The notes under the pieces were generated by a model that made no database searches, was not told where the DNA came from, and saw nothing but the letters and a program-made list of their open reading frames with translations. Below are positions 37,035 through 48,183 of a stretch of DNA of 64,000 nt, in pieces (within the stretch, counting starts at the first letter, position 1; each line of letters starts with the position of its first letter). The position numbers were made by a program, and so were the translations under genes. Origin of the DNA: Brevibacillus laterosporus (GTDB taxonomy: Bacteria; Bacillota; Bacilli; Brevibacillales; Brevibacillaceae); NCBI GenBank assembly GCA_007833815.1, contig CP033464.1, positions 903,501-967,500 on the forward strand, given 5' to 3'.

Positions 37035-37804
37035 TTGGAAGCTCCCCCCTTGGGACTTTTCTGAGTAGCACGGTTATCTTTGTATAAGAAATACGTTTGG
37101 ATAATCATATAGATGTTACCGTATACCCAATACAAAGCAAGGGCAGAAGGTAACGTCATAGAAATTACCAAAATCATTATAGGCATCATATACAACATCA
37201 TTTGCATTTGAGGGTTGTTTTGCATAGCAGAACCCATCATTTTTTGTTGCAAGAATGTTGTCAGAGCAGCTAAAACAGGCAAGATAAAGAACGGATCCTT
37301 TTCCCCTAGCTGCATCCATAGAAACGATTGTTCACGGATTTCGGTCGTACGAATAATCGCATTATAAAAGGCAATAAGAATAGGCATTTGAACCAATAAT
37401 GGTAGACAGCCTGCCAGCGGATTAATGTTATTTTTCTGGAACAATAACATAGTTTCTTGCTGTACTTTTTGTGGATCATTCTTGTACTTATCTCGGATTT
37501 TTTGAAGTTCCGGTTGAATAACTTGCATTGCTTTAGAAGATTTAATTTGCTTCACGTTAAGTGGCAATGTCAAAGTACGAATTAAGATCGTTGCAACCAA
37601 AATTCCAAGTCCGAAGCTGCCGCCAAGTAGTAGAGCAGATTCCTTGATCAGCCAAGATAGTGGATAAACAAAGAATTTATCCCAGATTCCAGTTGATTCA
37701 GGACCAATTGGCGGAGGATGTGCAATATCAGTCCCACATCCTGCCAGAATTACCATTAGTAACCCAAGCAGAAGGACATAACGAATACGACTACTCAAAG
37801 ACAT
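37031..37804 (-). CDS. yidC: Membrane protein insertase YidC (SpoIIIJ type)
   Basis: 257 residues: lipoprotein signal with lipobox LAGC (Cys23), then five membrane segments typical of Gram-positive YidC/SpoIIIJ. The positively charged residue in the hydrophilic groove is seen in [14 protein letters not shown]. It inserts membrane proteins and in Bacillus SpoIIIJ is needed for engulfed forespore gene expression. It lies in the conserved run yidD-yidC-khpB after rnpA. Confidence 0.97.
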   Translation of the reverse strand: MSLSSRIRYVLLLGLLMVILAGCGTDIAHPPPIGPESTGIWDKFFVYPLSWLIKESALLLGGSFGLGILVATILIRTLTLPLNVKQIKSSKAMQVIQPELQKIRDKYKNDPQKVQQETMLLFQKNNINPLAGCLPLLVQMPILIAFYNAIIRTTEIREQSFLWMQLGEKDPFFILPVLAALTTFLQQKMMGSAMQNNPQMQMMLYMMPIMILVISMTLPSALALYWVYGNIYMIIQTYFLYKDNRATQKSPKGGASK

Positions 37805-37832
37805 GTTCCTCCTTTAGTTAAGGAAAGTTATA

Positions 37833-38060
37833 TTATTTATGTTTCTCTGGTACTGGGTCAATTCCTCCTGGATGAAAGGGATGACATTTGGCAATTCGCA
37901 CAACGGCAAGCCACCCACCCTTCCATACACCAAAACGGCGTATGGATTCAATCGCATAAAAGGAACACGTAGGCGCAAATCGACAGGTTGGAGGTTTTAA
38001 TGGTGAAATAAATTTCTGATAAAAGCGGATAAACCCAATCAAAAATTTCTTCATTGTCAT
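37833..38060 (-). CDS. yidD: Membrane protein insertion efficiency factor YidD
   Basis: 75 residues with [20 protein letters not shown], then [10 protein letters not shown] and [15 protein letters not shown]. The Cys-rich and CHP motifs define the family. It aids YidC-dependent insertion at the membrane. The ATG abuts the rnpA stop. A second in-frame ATG two codons later has better spacing from GAGGT and may be used. Confidence 0.95.
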   Translation of the reverse strand: MTMKKFLIGFIRFYQKFISPLKPPTCRFAPTCSFYAIESIRRFGVWKGGWLAVVRIAKCHPFHPGGIDPVPEKHK

Positions 38061-38429
38061 CTAACCTCTTTTTTCGTTATGTATGTCAACCGCCTTTACT
38101 GCTTTTGCTCTTTTTAGGGCATGCATTAAAGAGCCTTGCATGGAGGCAAGCGGCATCTCTTCTACTCCTGGTCTCACAATTACAATAATATCCAAATGAG
38201 GGCTAATTCGATCCTCAATCGCAGCAATCGCTTCTTTTAAAAGACGCTTTACCTTATTACGTGTGACAGCGTTGCCAATTTTTTTACTGGCAGAGATCCC
38301 GATTCGAAAAGTGGCTTGTCCCTGATTTTCTAATGTATAAATAACAAACTGTTTGTTAGCTGCTGATTTTCCTTTTTGAAACACCGTCTGAAACTCTTCG
38401 TTTTTTCGCAATCGATGCGAGCGATGCAT
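38061..38429 (-). CDS. rnpA: Ribonuclease P protein component
   Basis: 122 residues (MHRSHRLRKNEEFQTVFQKG) with the RNR-like motif NAVTRNKVKRLLKEA. Protein subunit of RNase P that aids 5' processing of tRNA precursors with the RNA subunit. It follows rpmH across a hairpin, in the order rpmH-rnpA-yidD-yidC, as in Bacillus. Confidence 0.97.
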   Translation of the reverse strand: MHRSHRLRKNEEFQTVFQKGKSAANKQFVIYTLENQGQATFRIGISASKKIGNAVTRNKVKRLLKEAIAAIEDRISPHLDIIVIVRPGVEEMPLASMQGSLMHALKRAKAVKAVDIHNEKRG

Positions 38430-38509
38430 TGGTGGACACCCCTACCATCAACATTATAGTGGAAAAAAAGGGCGCATTCCACTGCTTCTAGTATTACCAA
38501 GAAACAAAG

Positions 38510-38536
38510 GAAGAAGCCAGCCAGGGGCTGGCTCCT
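38510..38536 (-). terminator. Hairpin between rpmH and rnpA
   Basis: AGCCAGCC and GGCTGGCT form a GC-rich stem around AGG; T residues after it are interrupted, so it may act as a weak terminator or a processing site. Confidence 0.5.
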
Positions 38537-38591
38537 CACATATATTCTCTCACCTTTTTCTATAGAAGAAAATGATCTTTTACATCTATAG

Positions 38592-38618
38592 AAAAAGGCC
38601 ACTTTAAAATGTGGCCTA
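38592..38618 (-). terminator. rpmH terminator overlapping its stop codon
   Basis: AGGCCAC (38596-38602) pairs with GTGGCCT (38611-38617), followed by TTTTTC on the minus strand. The stop codon TAG (38616-38618) lies in the stem. Confidence 0.8.
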
Positions 38619-38750
38619 AGCGGAAAGCACCTTTCTACCTTTACGACGACGGGCAGCTAAAACCTTACGGCCATTTTTCGTGCTCATACGTTTGCGGAAC
38701 CCGTGATCTTTCTTGCGTTTACGGTTGTTAGGATTAAATGTAGGTCTCAT
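38616..38750 (-). CDS. rpmH: 50S ribosomal protein L34
   Basis: 44 residues, read [20 protein letters not shown], then [20 protein letters not shown] and VLSA. Basic, full family length, with GGAGGTG upstream of the ATG. It sits at the left border of oriC, divergent from dnaA. Confidence 0.98.
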   Translation of the reverse strand: MRPTFNPNNRKRKKDHGFRKRMSTKNGRKVLAARRRKGRKVLSA

Positions 38751-38927
38751 ATTGAAGTTACACCTCCGTCCTCCAAGCATTCTTTGGAATTATATAAAGA
38801 AATAATCAAAAAGTCAAGTTACTGGTGATGTGTTCCCATTTGCCAAATTAATCCCTCTATAACCTTCTCCTTCGTTATCGTGTTTCTACTATTTTTCTTT
38901 TTTTCGTCTATTTTCTACTATAAATAA

Positions 38928-39302
38928 CTATCCACAAAAGATTATTTCCCGTGCCTGTGTATATCTTTTTTATCCACAGAAAAGTTTTCGACAAATTTAT
39001 CTACAGCTTGCACACAAAATATAGGGGTGTTGATAGATTAGGGATACTATTTGTTGTGTTTGTGGATAACTATTAAAAAACCATTGATATCATGGCTTTT
39101 ATTTGATATCATGTTTTTGTTTTGATCCGTTGATAAATGAAATGGGATTTTTACTTTTCCACAGCATGTGGATAAAGTTGTGGACAGATATTCTGCATTG
39201 TGAATAAGATACTCACATCTATGCGGATAATTGTCTTATTTTTTTCTCAAAAGGTACGGGAGTCCGTGATGACATATGATTTAGCGTTTTTATTTATCCA
39301 CA
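38928..39302. other. oriC part 1, DnaA-box array between rpmH and dnaA
   Basis: Boxes on both strands: CTATCCACA 38928, TTATCCACA 38970, TTATCTACA 38997, TTGCACACA 39008, TGTGGATAA 39061, TTTTCCACA 39155, TGTGGATAA 39167, TGTGGACAG 39179, TGTGAATAA 39199, TGCGGATAA 39222 and TTATCCACA 39294. At least four match TTATCCACA fully. The 586-bp gene-free stretch also must carry the dnaA and rpmH promoters. Confidence 0.95.
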
Positions 39303-39336
39303 ATGCCTGTGTAGTGCGAAAGGAGGGATTTACTAG

Positions 39337-40698
39337 GTGGACGCAACGATTATTGAATTATGGCGAAAAGTTTTAGCTAAAATCGAGAAAACATTAAGCA
39401 AGCCTAGCTTCGACACCTGGTTGAAGGCAACAAAGGCAACTGCGTTAGAAGAAGATTCTTTGATTGTAGTCGCTCCTAATGAATTTGCTCGTGATTGGCT
39501 AGAATCTCGCTACTCACCACTTATCATAGAAACGCTATATGAAACGACAGGCATCCATATGAAAGTGAGGTTTGTCGTTCCCCAAAATCCCGATTTCGGT
39601 CTTACTGATGAGTTACCTATGGCGAAAGCAAAATTAGTATCTCAACCTCTAGCTGGCGACGATCAACCGCCTAGCATCTTAAATCCGAAATATACATTTG
39701 ACACATTTGTAATTGGTTCGGGGAATCGTTTTGCTCATGCAGCTTCACTCGCTGTAGCAGAAGCACCCGCTAAAGCTTACAATCCGCTATTTATTTACGG
39801 GGGCGTAGGTCTTGGTAAAACACATTTAATGCATGCGATTGGTCATTATGTGATTCAGCATAATCCATCTGCGAAAGTGGTCTATTTATCATCTGAAAAA
39901 TTTACGAATGAGTTTATTAACTCCATTCGTGATAATAAAGCTGTTGAATTCCGCAATAAATATCGTAGCGTAGATGTTCTGCTTATAGATGATATTCAGT
40001 TCTTGGCTGGAAAAGAATCAACGCAAGAAGAATTTTTCCATACCTTTAACGCGTTGCATGAAGAAAGCAAACAAATAATCATTTCATCCGATCGACCCCC
40101 AAAAGAAATTCCTACTTTGGAGGATCGACTTCGTTCCCGTTTTGAATGGGGCTTGATAACGGATATTTCACCACCTGATCTAGAAACTCGAATTGCAATC
40201 CTGCGCAAAAAGGCTAAAGCGGAGAATTTAGATATTCCCAATGAGGTTATGATCTATATTGCTAACCAGATTGATAGCAACATTCGTGAGTTAGAAGGTG
40301 CTTTAATTCGCGTTGTTGCTTATTCTTCTCTGATTAATCGCGATATTGATACGCAATTGGCAGCTGAGGCACTAAAGGATATCATTCCTTCCTCCAAACC
40401 AAAAATCATTACGATTATTGATATTCAACGTGCAGTTGGTGAAGCTTATACTTTAAAATTAGAAGATTTTAAGGCCAAAAAACGAACAAAATCCGTTGCT
40501 TTCCCAAGGCAAATAGCCATGTATCTATCTCGTGAGCTGACCGATGCCTCCCTCCCTAAGATTGGAGACGAATTTGGGGGTCGCGATCATACAACGGTTA
40601 TCCATGCCCATGAAAAAATTTCAAAATCATTAGCAGCTGACCCTCAATTGCAGGTTACCGTTCAAACTCTTATTGAAAAATTGAAGGCTGGTCATTAA
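39337..40698 (+). CDS. dnaA: Chromosomal replication initiator DnaA
   Basis: 453 residues from GTG 39337 behind AAAGGAGGG; B. subtilis 446. Domain I (1-85), a linker, AAA+ domain III with Walker [14 protein letters not shown] (about 153) and DDIQFL (Walker B), and domain IV with the DNA-binding signature [16 protein letters not shown]. It binds the flanking boxes and melts the AT-rich element. It likely represses its own promoter through the boxes upstream. Confidence 0.98.
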   Translation: MDATIIELWRKVLAKIEKTLSKPSFDTWLKATKATALEEDSLIVVAPNEFARDWLESRYSPLIIETLYETTGIHMKVRFVVPQNPDFGLTDELPMAKAKLVSQPLAGDDQPPSILNPKYTFDTFVIGSGNRFAHAASLAVAEAPAKAYNPLFIYGGVGLGKTHLMHAIGHYVIQHNPSAKVVYLSSEKFTNEFINSIRDNKAVEFRNKYRSVDVLLIDDIQFLAGKESTQEEFFHTFNALHEESKQIIISSDRPPKEIPTLEDRLRSRFEWGLITDISPPDLETRIAILRKKAKAENLDIPNEVMIYIANQIDSNIRELEGALIRVVAYSSLINRDIDTQLAAEALKDIIPSSKPKIITIIDIQRAVGEAYTLKLEDFKAKKRTKSVAFPRQIAMYLSRELTDASLPKIGDEFGGRDHTTVIHAHEKISKSLAADPQLQVTVQTLIEKLKAGH

Positions 40699-40720
40699 AC
40701 TATTTTTTTCTGTGTACATT

Positions 40721-40774
40721 TGTGAATAACCTAAAAAGCCTATACACAACTTATCCACATGTGTATAGGCTTTA
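40721..40774. other. oriC part 2a, hairpin with DnaA boxes
   Basis: AAAGCCTATACACA (40735-40748) and TGTGTATAGGCTTT (40760-40773) are a perfect 14-bp inverted repeat whose loop carries TTATCCACA (40751-40759). A TGTGAATAA (40721) precedes. It may also terminate dnaA transcripts, though only a few Ts follow. Confidence 0.85.
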
Positions 40775-40794
40775 CTTATCAGCACATTTCGAGG

Positions 40795-40858
40795 ATATCC
40801 ACAAATCCACAGCGCCTATTACTACTATTACTATTTTTTAATATAAAATAATACTTAC
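40795..40858. other. oriC part 2b, unwinding region with DnaA-trios
   Basis: ATATCCACA (40795-40803) and AAATCCACA (40803-40811) lie next to GCGCC (40812-40816). Then comes TATTACTACTATTACTAT (40817-40834), in which triplets of the DnaA-trio type repeat, followed by an AT-only tract to about 40855. Box pair, GC spacer, trios and AT tract in this order match the unwinding system described in B. subtilis. Confidence 0.9.
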
Positions 40859-40934
40859 TAGTATATGCATAAAGCATGCGGAATTATGCATGATCATTTC
40901 TATAAAAAATCCTTGTATACGGGGGTAGGGTATC

Positions 40935-42074
40935 ATGAAAATCACAGTTCAACGCGAGAAACTATCAACTGCTGTTTCACATGTTGCTAAAGCTGTATCA
41001 ACCAGAACGACCATTCCAATTTTGACAGGTATTAAGTTAAAAGCAGATCATGAAGGTTTAACATTAACCGGTAGCGATTCAGATATTTCCATTGAGGTAC
41101 ATGTTCCATTGGAAGAGGGAGAAAATTGGGGAGTTACTGTACATGAATCAGGTAGTATAGTGCTACCATCACGTATTTTTAGTGAGATTGTACGAAAATT
41201 ACCTGCTAATGAAATTGAAATTAGCGTAGATGATCGATTACTTACGTTAATTCGTTCAGGCCAAGCCGAGTTTACGATTAATGGTTTGAATGCCAATGAA
41301 TATCCGCAATTACCTCAGCTAGAAGAGGATAAGGTTTTCAGTATCCCAAGTGATTTATTAAAAACAATGATTCGTCAAACATCTTTTGCAGTTGCTACTT
41401 CTGAAATGCGTCCTATTTTAACAGGGATTATGTGGACGTTAGAAGAGGGATTACTTAAATTTGTAGCAACAGATAGCCATCGTTTTGCTTCTCGTAATGC
41501 GAAAGTAGAATGCTCTGAATCCCTGCGATTCTATAATATTGTTGTACCAGGTAAAAGTTGCAATGAATTGGTAAAGATTATAGATGATGATCAAAATTTG
41601 GTTGATATCGTTGTGGCCGATAATCAGATTTTAGTAAAATCAAACCATATCTTGTTCTACTCCCGTCTTTTAGAGGGAACGTATCCAGATACCAATCGCA
41701 TCATTCCACAAGGCTGTAAGACGGAGATTGTTTTATCTACAAAAGAATTTTTGCAATCCATTGAACGTGCTTCTCTATTAAGCCGCGAAGGTAAAACCAA
41801 TGTGGTAAAATTGATAACACTACCGGATGGAAATGTAGAGATTTCATCAAATGCACCAGAAATTGGTAAGGTAACAGAAACCATTCAGCCAAAACAGTGC
41901 AACGGAGAGGAACTAAAAATCTCTTTTAATGCAAAATTTATGATTGACGCGCTTCGTTCTATTGACAGTTCTGAGATCGTAACTAACTTTACTGGAGCGA
42001 TGAGCCCATTTATTATTCGCCCAACTGATCATGATTGGAGTTTACATCTAATCTTGCCAGTTCGTACGTACTAA
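40935..42074 (+). CDS. dnaN: DNA polymerase III sliding clamp
   Basis: 379 residues in three similar clamp domains. Opens MKITVQREKLSTAVSHVAKA and ends LILPVRTY, which forms part of the peptide-binding cleft. It forms a ring around DNA for DNA polymerase III and repair partners. GGGGGTAGGG lies before ATG 40935. It leads the run dnaN-rlbA-recF-remB-gyrB. Confidence 0.98.
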   Translation: MKITVQREKLSTAVSHVAKAVSTRTTIPILTGIKLKADHEGLTLTGSDSDISIEVHVPLEEGENWGVTVHESGSIVLPSRIFSEIVRKLPANEIEISVDDRLLTLIRSGQAEFTINGLNANEYPQLPQLEEDKVFSIPSDLLKTMIRQTSFAVATSEMRPILTGIMWTLEEGLLKFVATDSHRFASRNAKVECSESLRFYNIVVPGKSCNELVKIIDDDQNLVDIVVADNQILVKSNHILFYSRLLEGTYPDTNRIIPQGCKTEIVLSTKEFLQSIERASLLSREGKTNVVKLITLPDGNVEISSNAPEIGKVTETIQPKQCNGEELKISFNAKFMIDALRSIDSSEIVTNFTGAMSPFIIRPTDHDWSLHLILPVRTY

Positions 42075-42105
42075 GAGGTAGCCACCCCTAAAGGAGTTTT
42101 CCAAC

Positions 42106-42324
42106 ATGGTAGATAAAGTTCATATTTCTACAGAATATATTACGCTTGGACAGTTTTTAAAACTAAGTTCAGTGATTGATACAGGTGGAATGGCCAAGCC
42201 GTTTCTGGCTGAAGTACCGATTACAGTAAACGGAGAGAAAGAAAACCGCCGAGGTCGTAAGCTATATCCAGAGGATGTAGTTGTTATTGAAGGGTACGGT
42301 TCTTATCAAGTGGCTGTACGCTGA
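42106..42324 (+). CDS. rlbA: S4-domain RNA-binding protein RlbA (YaaA)
   Basis: 72 residues: [20 protein letters not shown] with the S4-type block [19 protein letters not shown]. In B. subtilis RlbA affects ribosome assembly. It sits between dnaN and recF, with AAAGGAG before the ATG. Confidence 0.95.
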   Translation: MVDKVHISTEYITLGQFLKLSSVIDTGGMAKPFLAEVPITVNGEKENRRGRKLYPEDVVVIEGYGSYQVAVR

Positions 42325-42338
42325 GAGGAGTAAGCCCT

Positions 42339-43457
42339 TTGTTCTTACGTAATCTGTTTTTGGCTCACTATCGAAATTACAGAGAGCTTTCACTGGATTT
42401 TACAGGACCGATTAATTTGTTTGTTGGGAATAATGCACAGGGCAAGACCAATGCATTAGAATCCATCTATGTACTTGCTCTAGCCAAATCCCATCGAACT
42501 TCCAAAGATAAAGAATTAATTAATTGGAATGCAGATTATGCGACCATCCGTAGTGAAGTCAATCGACGCTACGGATCTGTTCGTTTAGAGATGCAGTTGA
42601 CCAATAAAGGTAAAAAGGCTAAAATTAATGGTTTAGAGCAGAAAAAATTGAGCAACTATATCGGTTCTTTAAATGTTGTTCTATTTGCGCCAGAAGATTT
42701 AGCAATTGTAAAGGGAGCTCCAGCTCAACGACGGCGTTTTTTAGACATGGAAATTGGTCAGGTTTCTCCAACTTATATCTATCACTTAAGCAATTATAAT
42801 AAAGTGTTAGCGCAGAGAAACCAGCTATTAAAAGATCTAGCCATGAAAAAAAGTAGCCAGGTCGATCTTATGGCAATTTGGAATACACAATTGGCTGATT
42901 TAACGGTAAAATTACTAAAGAAGCGTTTTGAGTTTATCACCAAATTGGAGCAGTGGGCCCAAGAAATTCATGCTGGAATCACGAATGGTAAAGAGAAGCT
43001 GAGCTTGCACTATGTAAATAGCTCGCCAGTTACCAAGGGGATGAAAGAGGAAGAAGCTCTGCAAACGTTACTAGCTGCTTATGAAGAGATTTTTGAACGG
43101 GAAAAAATGAGAGGTAGTACGCTAATTGGACCTCATCGTGATGATTTCTCCCTTTTGGTAAACGAGATGGATGTACAATCATTTGGATCACAAGGACAGC
43201 AACGAACAACAGCTCTATCTTTGAAATTAGCGGAAATTGAGCTGATTAAGCAAGAAGTAGGGGAATATCCGATTCTTTTGCTTGACGATGTCTTGTCTGA
43301 ACTGGATGAACATAGACAAACATTATTACTTGAAACGATACAAGATAAAATTCAAACGTTTGTAACGACTACAGGTGTGGAAGGATTAAAGCATCAGGTC
43401 TTACAGCAAGCAACTCGCTTTAATGTGCAAGAGGGGACCATTTCCAAAGAAGGGTAA
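42339..43457 (+). CDS. recF: DNA repair and recombination protein RecF
   Basis: 372 residues from TTG 42339 ([19 protein letters not shown]). Walker [15 protein letters not shown] near 33 and the ABC-type signature [15 protein letters not shown] with DDVLSELD make it an SMC-like ATPase. Acts with RecO and RecR to load RecA at gaps. It overlaps neither neighbour; GAGAGGAG precedes it. Confidence 0.96.
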   Translation: MFLRNLFLAHYRNYRELSLDFTGPINLFVGNNAQGKTNALESIYVLALAKSHRTSKDKELINWNADYATIRSEVNRRYGSVRLEMQLTNKGKKAKINGLEQKKLSNYIGSLNVVLFAPEDLAIVKGAPAQRRRFLDMEIGQVSPTYIYHLSNYNKVLAQRNQLLKDLAMKKSSQVDLMAIWNTQLADLTVKLLKKRFEFITKLEQWAQEIHAGITNGKEKLSLHYVNSSPVTKGMKEEEALQTLLAAYEEIFEREKMRGSTLIGPHRDDFSLLVNEMDVQSFGSQGQQRTTALSLKLAEIELIKQEVGEYPILLLDDVLSELDEHRQTLLLETIQDKIQTFVTTTGVEGLKHQVLQQATRFNVQEGTISKEG

Positions 43458-43467
43458 GGTGAAGTGT

Positions 43468-45683
<2,216 letters not shown>

Positions 45684-45740
45684 TGTAACCCATACCCACT
45701 AATTGGGTGGTCACAAGGATTCGAATTTGTTCATAGTAAA

Positions 45741-45776
45741 TTGGAAAAGCTTGTCCTTTATTGGGCAAGCTTTTTG
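45741..45776 (+). terminator. gyrB terminator
   Basis: AAAAGCTTG (45745-45753) pairs with CAAGCTTTT (45766-45774), then T5 on the plus strand; A residues on the other side allow use by the convergent regulator gene. Confidence 0.85.
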
Positions 45777-45807
45777 TTGTGTAATAGACATTTTCACTAT
45801 ACATGTT

Positions 45808-46650
45808 TTATAAAACGTTCCCCATTAACTTCTTCAACTTAGCTTCTGTCGTAGATTGTGGCACAGGAGTATAAATACTACAACGTAAATCGGCACTACC
45901 ATGTACCTGCAAAGAGGTGAGATGAAACAACATCTTTCCTGCCTTAGCATGTCGAAATTCAATGTAAACCTCTGGAGCTGAGCTAACCTCGCTCTGTTCC
46001 CATAATCGCTGAAAATCAGGATGCGCGGCTTTCATTTTACCCACGAATTGATTATACCAATCATCCTCTACATATTGCCCATAAGAGGCCCGAAAGATAG
46101 CGAGAAAACCACTCACGAAATGCTCCCAATTAACGGCTAACCGCTGCAATTCTTTTCTAGTAAACACCAGGCCTACTAAATTACGTTCTTCATAAGGAAT
46201 CTCATTAAAATCTAGAAATACATGTGAGGCTGCTTCATTCCAGCCAACAATATGGCTCCGACTATCCGAGATGATTGTGGGGCAAAAGCGAAGTTCTTTC
46301 AAAATTTTTTGTAAGGGAGGAGTGATTTCTGTTATTTCTTCGTTCCTTTTTGTTATAACTGGCCCAGCTCCAAGTGCTAACGAATGTAGATATTTCTGCT
46401 CATCTACTGTTAGTTGTAAGGCAGTAGCAATGGCATCTACTACCGATTTTGATACGGTGATGTCACGTCCCTGTTCCAGCCAGGTGTACCAGGTGGTGCT
46501 GACACCTGCTAACTGTGCCACTTCTTCTCTACGTAACCCTGGCGTTCTTCTACGTACACCTGCAACTAGACCAACAGATTCAGGAGAAATCTTCGCTCTT
46601 TGACCTTTTAAAAAGGTAGATAGTGCTTGAAGTCTTGCATTTTGGTTCAT
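45808..46650 (-). CDS. XRE-family regulator with MmyB-like ligand domain
   Basis: 280 residues from ATG 46650; GGAGGAAGAA places the start there, not at 46662. N-terminal helix-turn-helix (RREEVAQLAGVSTTWYTWLE, about 40-60) and a C-terminal PAS-like ligand domain of the MmyB/MLTR type (about 105-270), known to bind fatty-acyl or other small molecules in related proteins. A -10 TATAAT (46691-46696) and -35 TTACAA (46714-46719) 17 nt apart lie on the minus strand. It is divergent from a ketosynthase gene that it may control. Confidence 0.85.
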   Translation of the reverse strand: MNQNARLQALSTFLKGQRAKISPESVGLVAGVRRRTPGLRREEVAQLAGVSTTWYTWLEQGRDITVSKSVVDAIATALQLTVDEQKYLHSLALGAGPVITKRNEEITEITPPLQKILKELRFCPTIISDSRSHIVGWNEAASHVFLDFNEIPYEERNLVGLVFTRKELQRLAVNWEHFVSGFLAIFRASYGQYVEDDWYNQFVGKMKAAHPDFQRLWEQSEVSSAPEVYIEFRHAKAGKMLFHLTSLQVHGSADLRCSIYTPVPQSTTEAKLKKLMGNVL

Positions 46651-46690
46651 TTCTTCCTCCATCCTTATCTGTATTCTTATACTGGTACTA

Positions 46691-46719
46691 ATTATACTAT
46701 GATAAACAGTAACTTGTAA
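46691..46719 (-). promoter_or_regulatory. Sigma-A promoter of the XRE regulator
   Basis: Minus strand -35 TTACAA (46714-46719) and -10 TATAAT (46691-46696) separated by 17 nt. Confidence 0.7.
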
Positions 46720-46796
46720 TAGGATAAAGGCTTTGCCAAGATAGATAGTAGAAAGAAGTTGAAGTATTTCTAAATGTTAATTAAAGGAGTGTGCCT

Positions 46797-48044
46797 ATGG
46801 AAAGAGTAGTGATTACTGGAATGGGTGTTGTAACACCGATTGGAAATGACGTAGAGAGCTTTTGGAGCAATTTAGTTCAAGGTACATCCGGAATTTCATA
46901 TATAGATACGTTTGATACTAGCAAGCATAAAACAAAGTTTGCTGGGTTGGTTAAAGATTTTGATGCAGAAACCATATTTGGTCGTAAAGAGGCACGACGT
47001 ATTGATCGATTCAGTCAGTTAGCTTTGGTAGCTGCTGGGCAAGCCTTGGAAGACTCGGGTCTTGTACTTGACCAAATTGACCGAGAGCGTTTGGGCGTTT
47101 ATGTTGGTTCAGGCATTGGGGGCATTCAAATCATGCTGGATCAAGATCACGTGTTAAAGGAAAGAGGACCAGATCGTGTGAGTCCGTTGCTAGTTCCAAT
47201 GATGATCGCCAATATGGCAGCTTCGATGATTAGCATCAAATATGGGGCGATGGGTCCAAGTATGTCTCCTGTAACAGCCTGTTCTATCGGAAATACAGCC
47301 ATTGGGGAAGCACTGCGTCTGATCAAATTTGGGGGAGCTGACGTGGTTTTTGCAGGAGGTACGGAATCAGCTATTACGGAATTAGCTGTTGCTAGTTTTG
47401 GGAATGCCACTGCATTGTCTACTCGTAATGAACAGCCAGAACAAGCAAGTAGGCCATTTGATGCTGATCGCGACGGGTTTGTCATGGCTGAGGGCGCGGG
47501 TATCTTGATTCTAGAATCCTTATCACATGCGAAAAAAAGAAATGCTCGTATTTATGCTGAGGTTTTGGGTTATGGAGCTAGTTCTGATGCGTATCATATT
47601 GTAGCTACTCATCCAGATGGAAAGGGTGCCTACCAAGCCATGAAGCTAGCCTTAAAAGAAGCTGAAATTCAACCGGAGCAAGTGGATGTGATTAGCGCTC
47701 ATGCTACCAGTACGGAGGTTGGCGATCGCTCGGAAACAGCGGCAATTAAGCGTCTTTTTGGAGAAAAGGCTTATCAAATTCCTGTGACAGCAAATAAATC
47801 AATGACCGGGCATATGCTAGGGGCAGCAAGTGCAGTGGAAGCTATCGCTTTAGTAAAAAGTCTACAAGAAGGAATTATTCCACCTACTATCAACCAAGAG
47901 AAACAAGACCCTGTTTGTGACTTAGACTATGTTCCCAATCAAGCTCGTAAGGCCGACGTTAAAATAGGGATGTCTAATTCCTTTGGGTTTGGTGGTCATA
48001 ATGCAGTGATTGTCCTTCAATCTTGGGATTCGAAGCTTTTTTGA
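46797..48044 (+). CDS. 3-oxoacyl-ACP synthase II (KAS II, FabF-like)
   Basis: 415 residues from ATG 46797 (GGAG 7 nt before; the GTG at 46791 is too close). The catalytic Cys162 lies in VTACSIGNTA; the two His are in ISAHATSTEVGD and NKSMTGHMLGAAS. This is a canonical C-H-H condensing enzyme. It stands alone: no acpP, fabD or fabG is adjacent, so it is probably a paralogue of the main fabF. Divergence from an acyl-sensing type regulator suggests ligand-controlled use, perhaps for chain elongation or specialised lipid. The link to the biotin genes 5 kb away is unproven. Confidence 0.9.
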   Translation: MERVVITGMGVVTPIGNDVESFWSNLVQGTSGISYIDTFDTSKHKTKFAGLVKDFDAETIFGRKEARRIDRFSQLALVAAGQALEDSGLVLDQIDRERLGVYVGSGIGGIQIMLDQDHVLKERGPDRVSPLLVPMMIANMAASMISIKYGAMGPSMSPVTACSIGNTAIGEALRLIKFGGADVVFAGGTESAITELAVASFGNATALSTRNEQPEQASRPFDADRDGFVMAEGAGILILESLSHAKKRNARIYAEVLGYGASSDAYHIVATHPDGKGAYQAMKLALKEAEIQPEQVDVISAHATSTEVGDRSETAAIKRLFGEKAYQIPVTANKSMTGHMLGAASAVEAIALVKSLQEGIIPPTINQEKQDPVCDLDYVPNQARKADVKIGMSNSFGFGGHNAVIVLQSWDSKLF

Positions 48045-48183
48045 TTGAAATTATGCTAATTCTGATAAACTAAAAGGTAACTATCGGAAGAAAACCCTCT
48101 CTCATGCTATAATTTATACAAGAAAAAACGAAAATAAAATCAGGATAAGATTTATTTCTGTTAAAAGTAGAGGGGTGGATACA

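Noticed and set aside
38330-38602. 90-codon minus-strand frame over rnpA
   Set aside because: Reads rnpA and the spacer hairpin in another frame, with no support.
46271-46603. 110-codon plus-strand frame opposite the XRE regulator
   Set aside because: Antisense shadow of a well-supported gene; no start signal.
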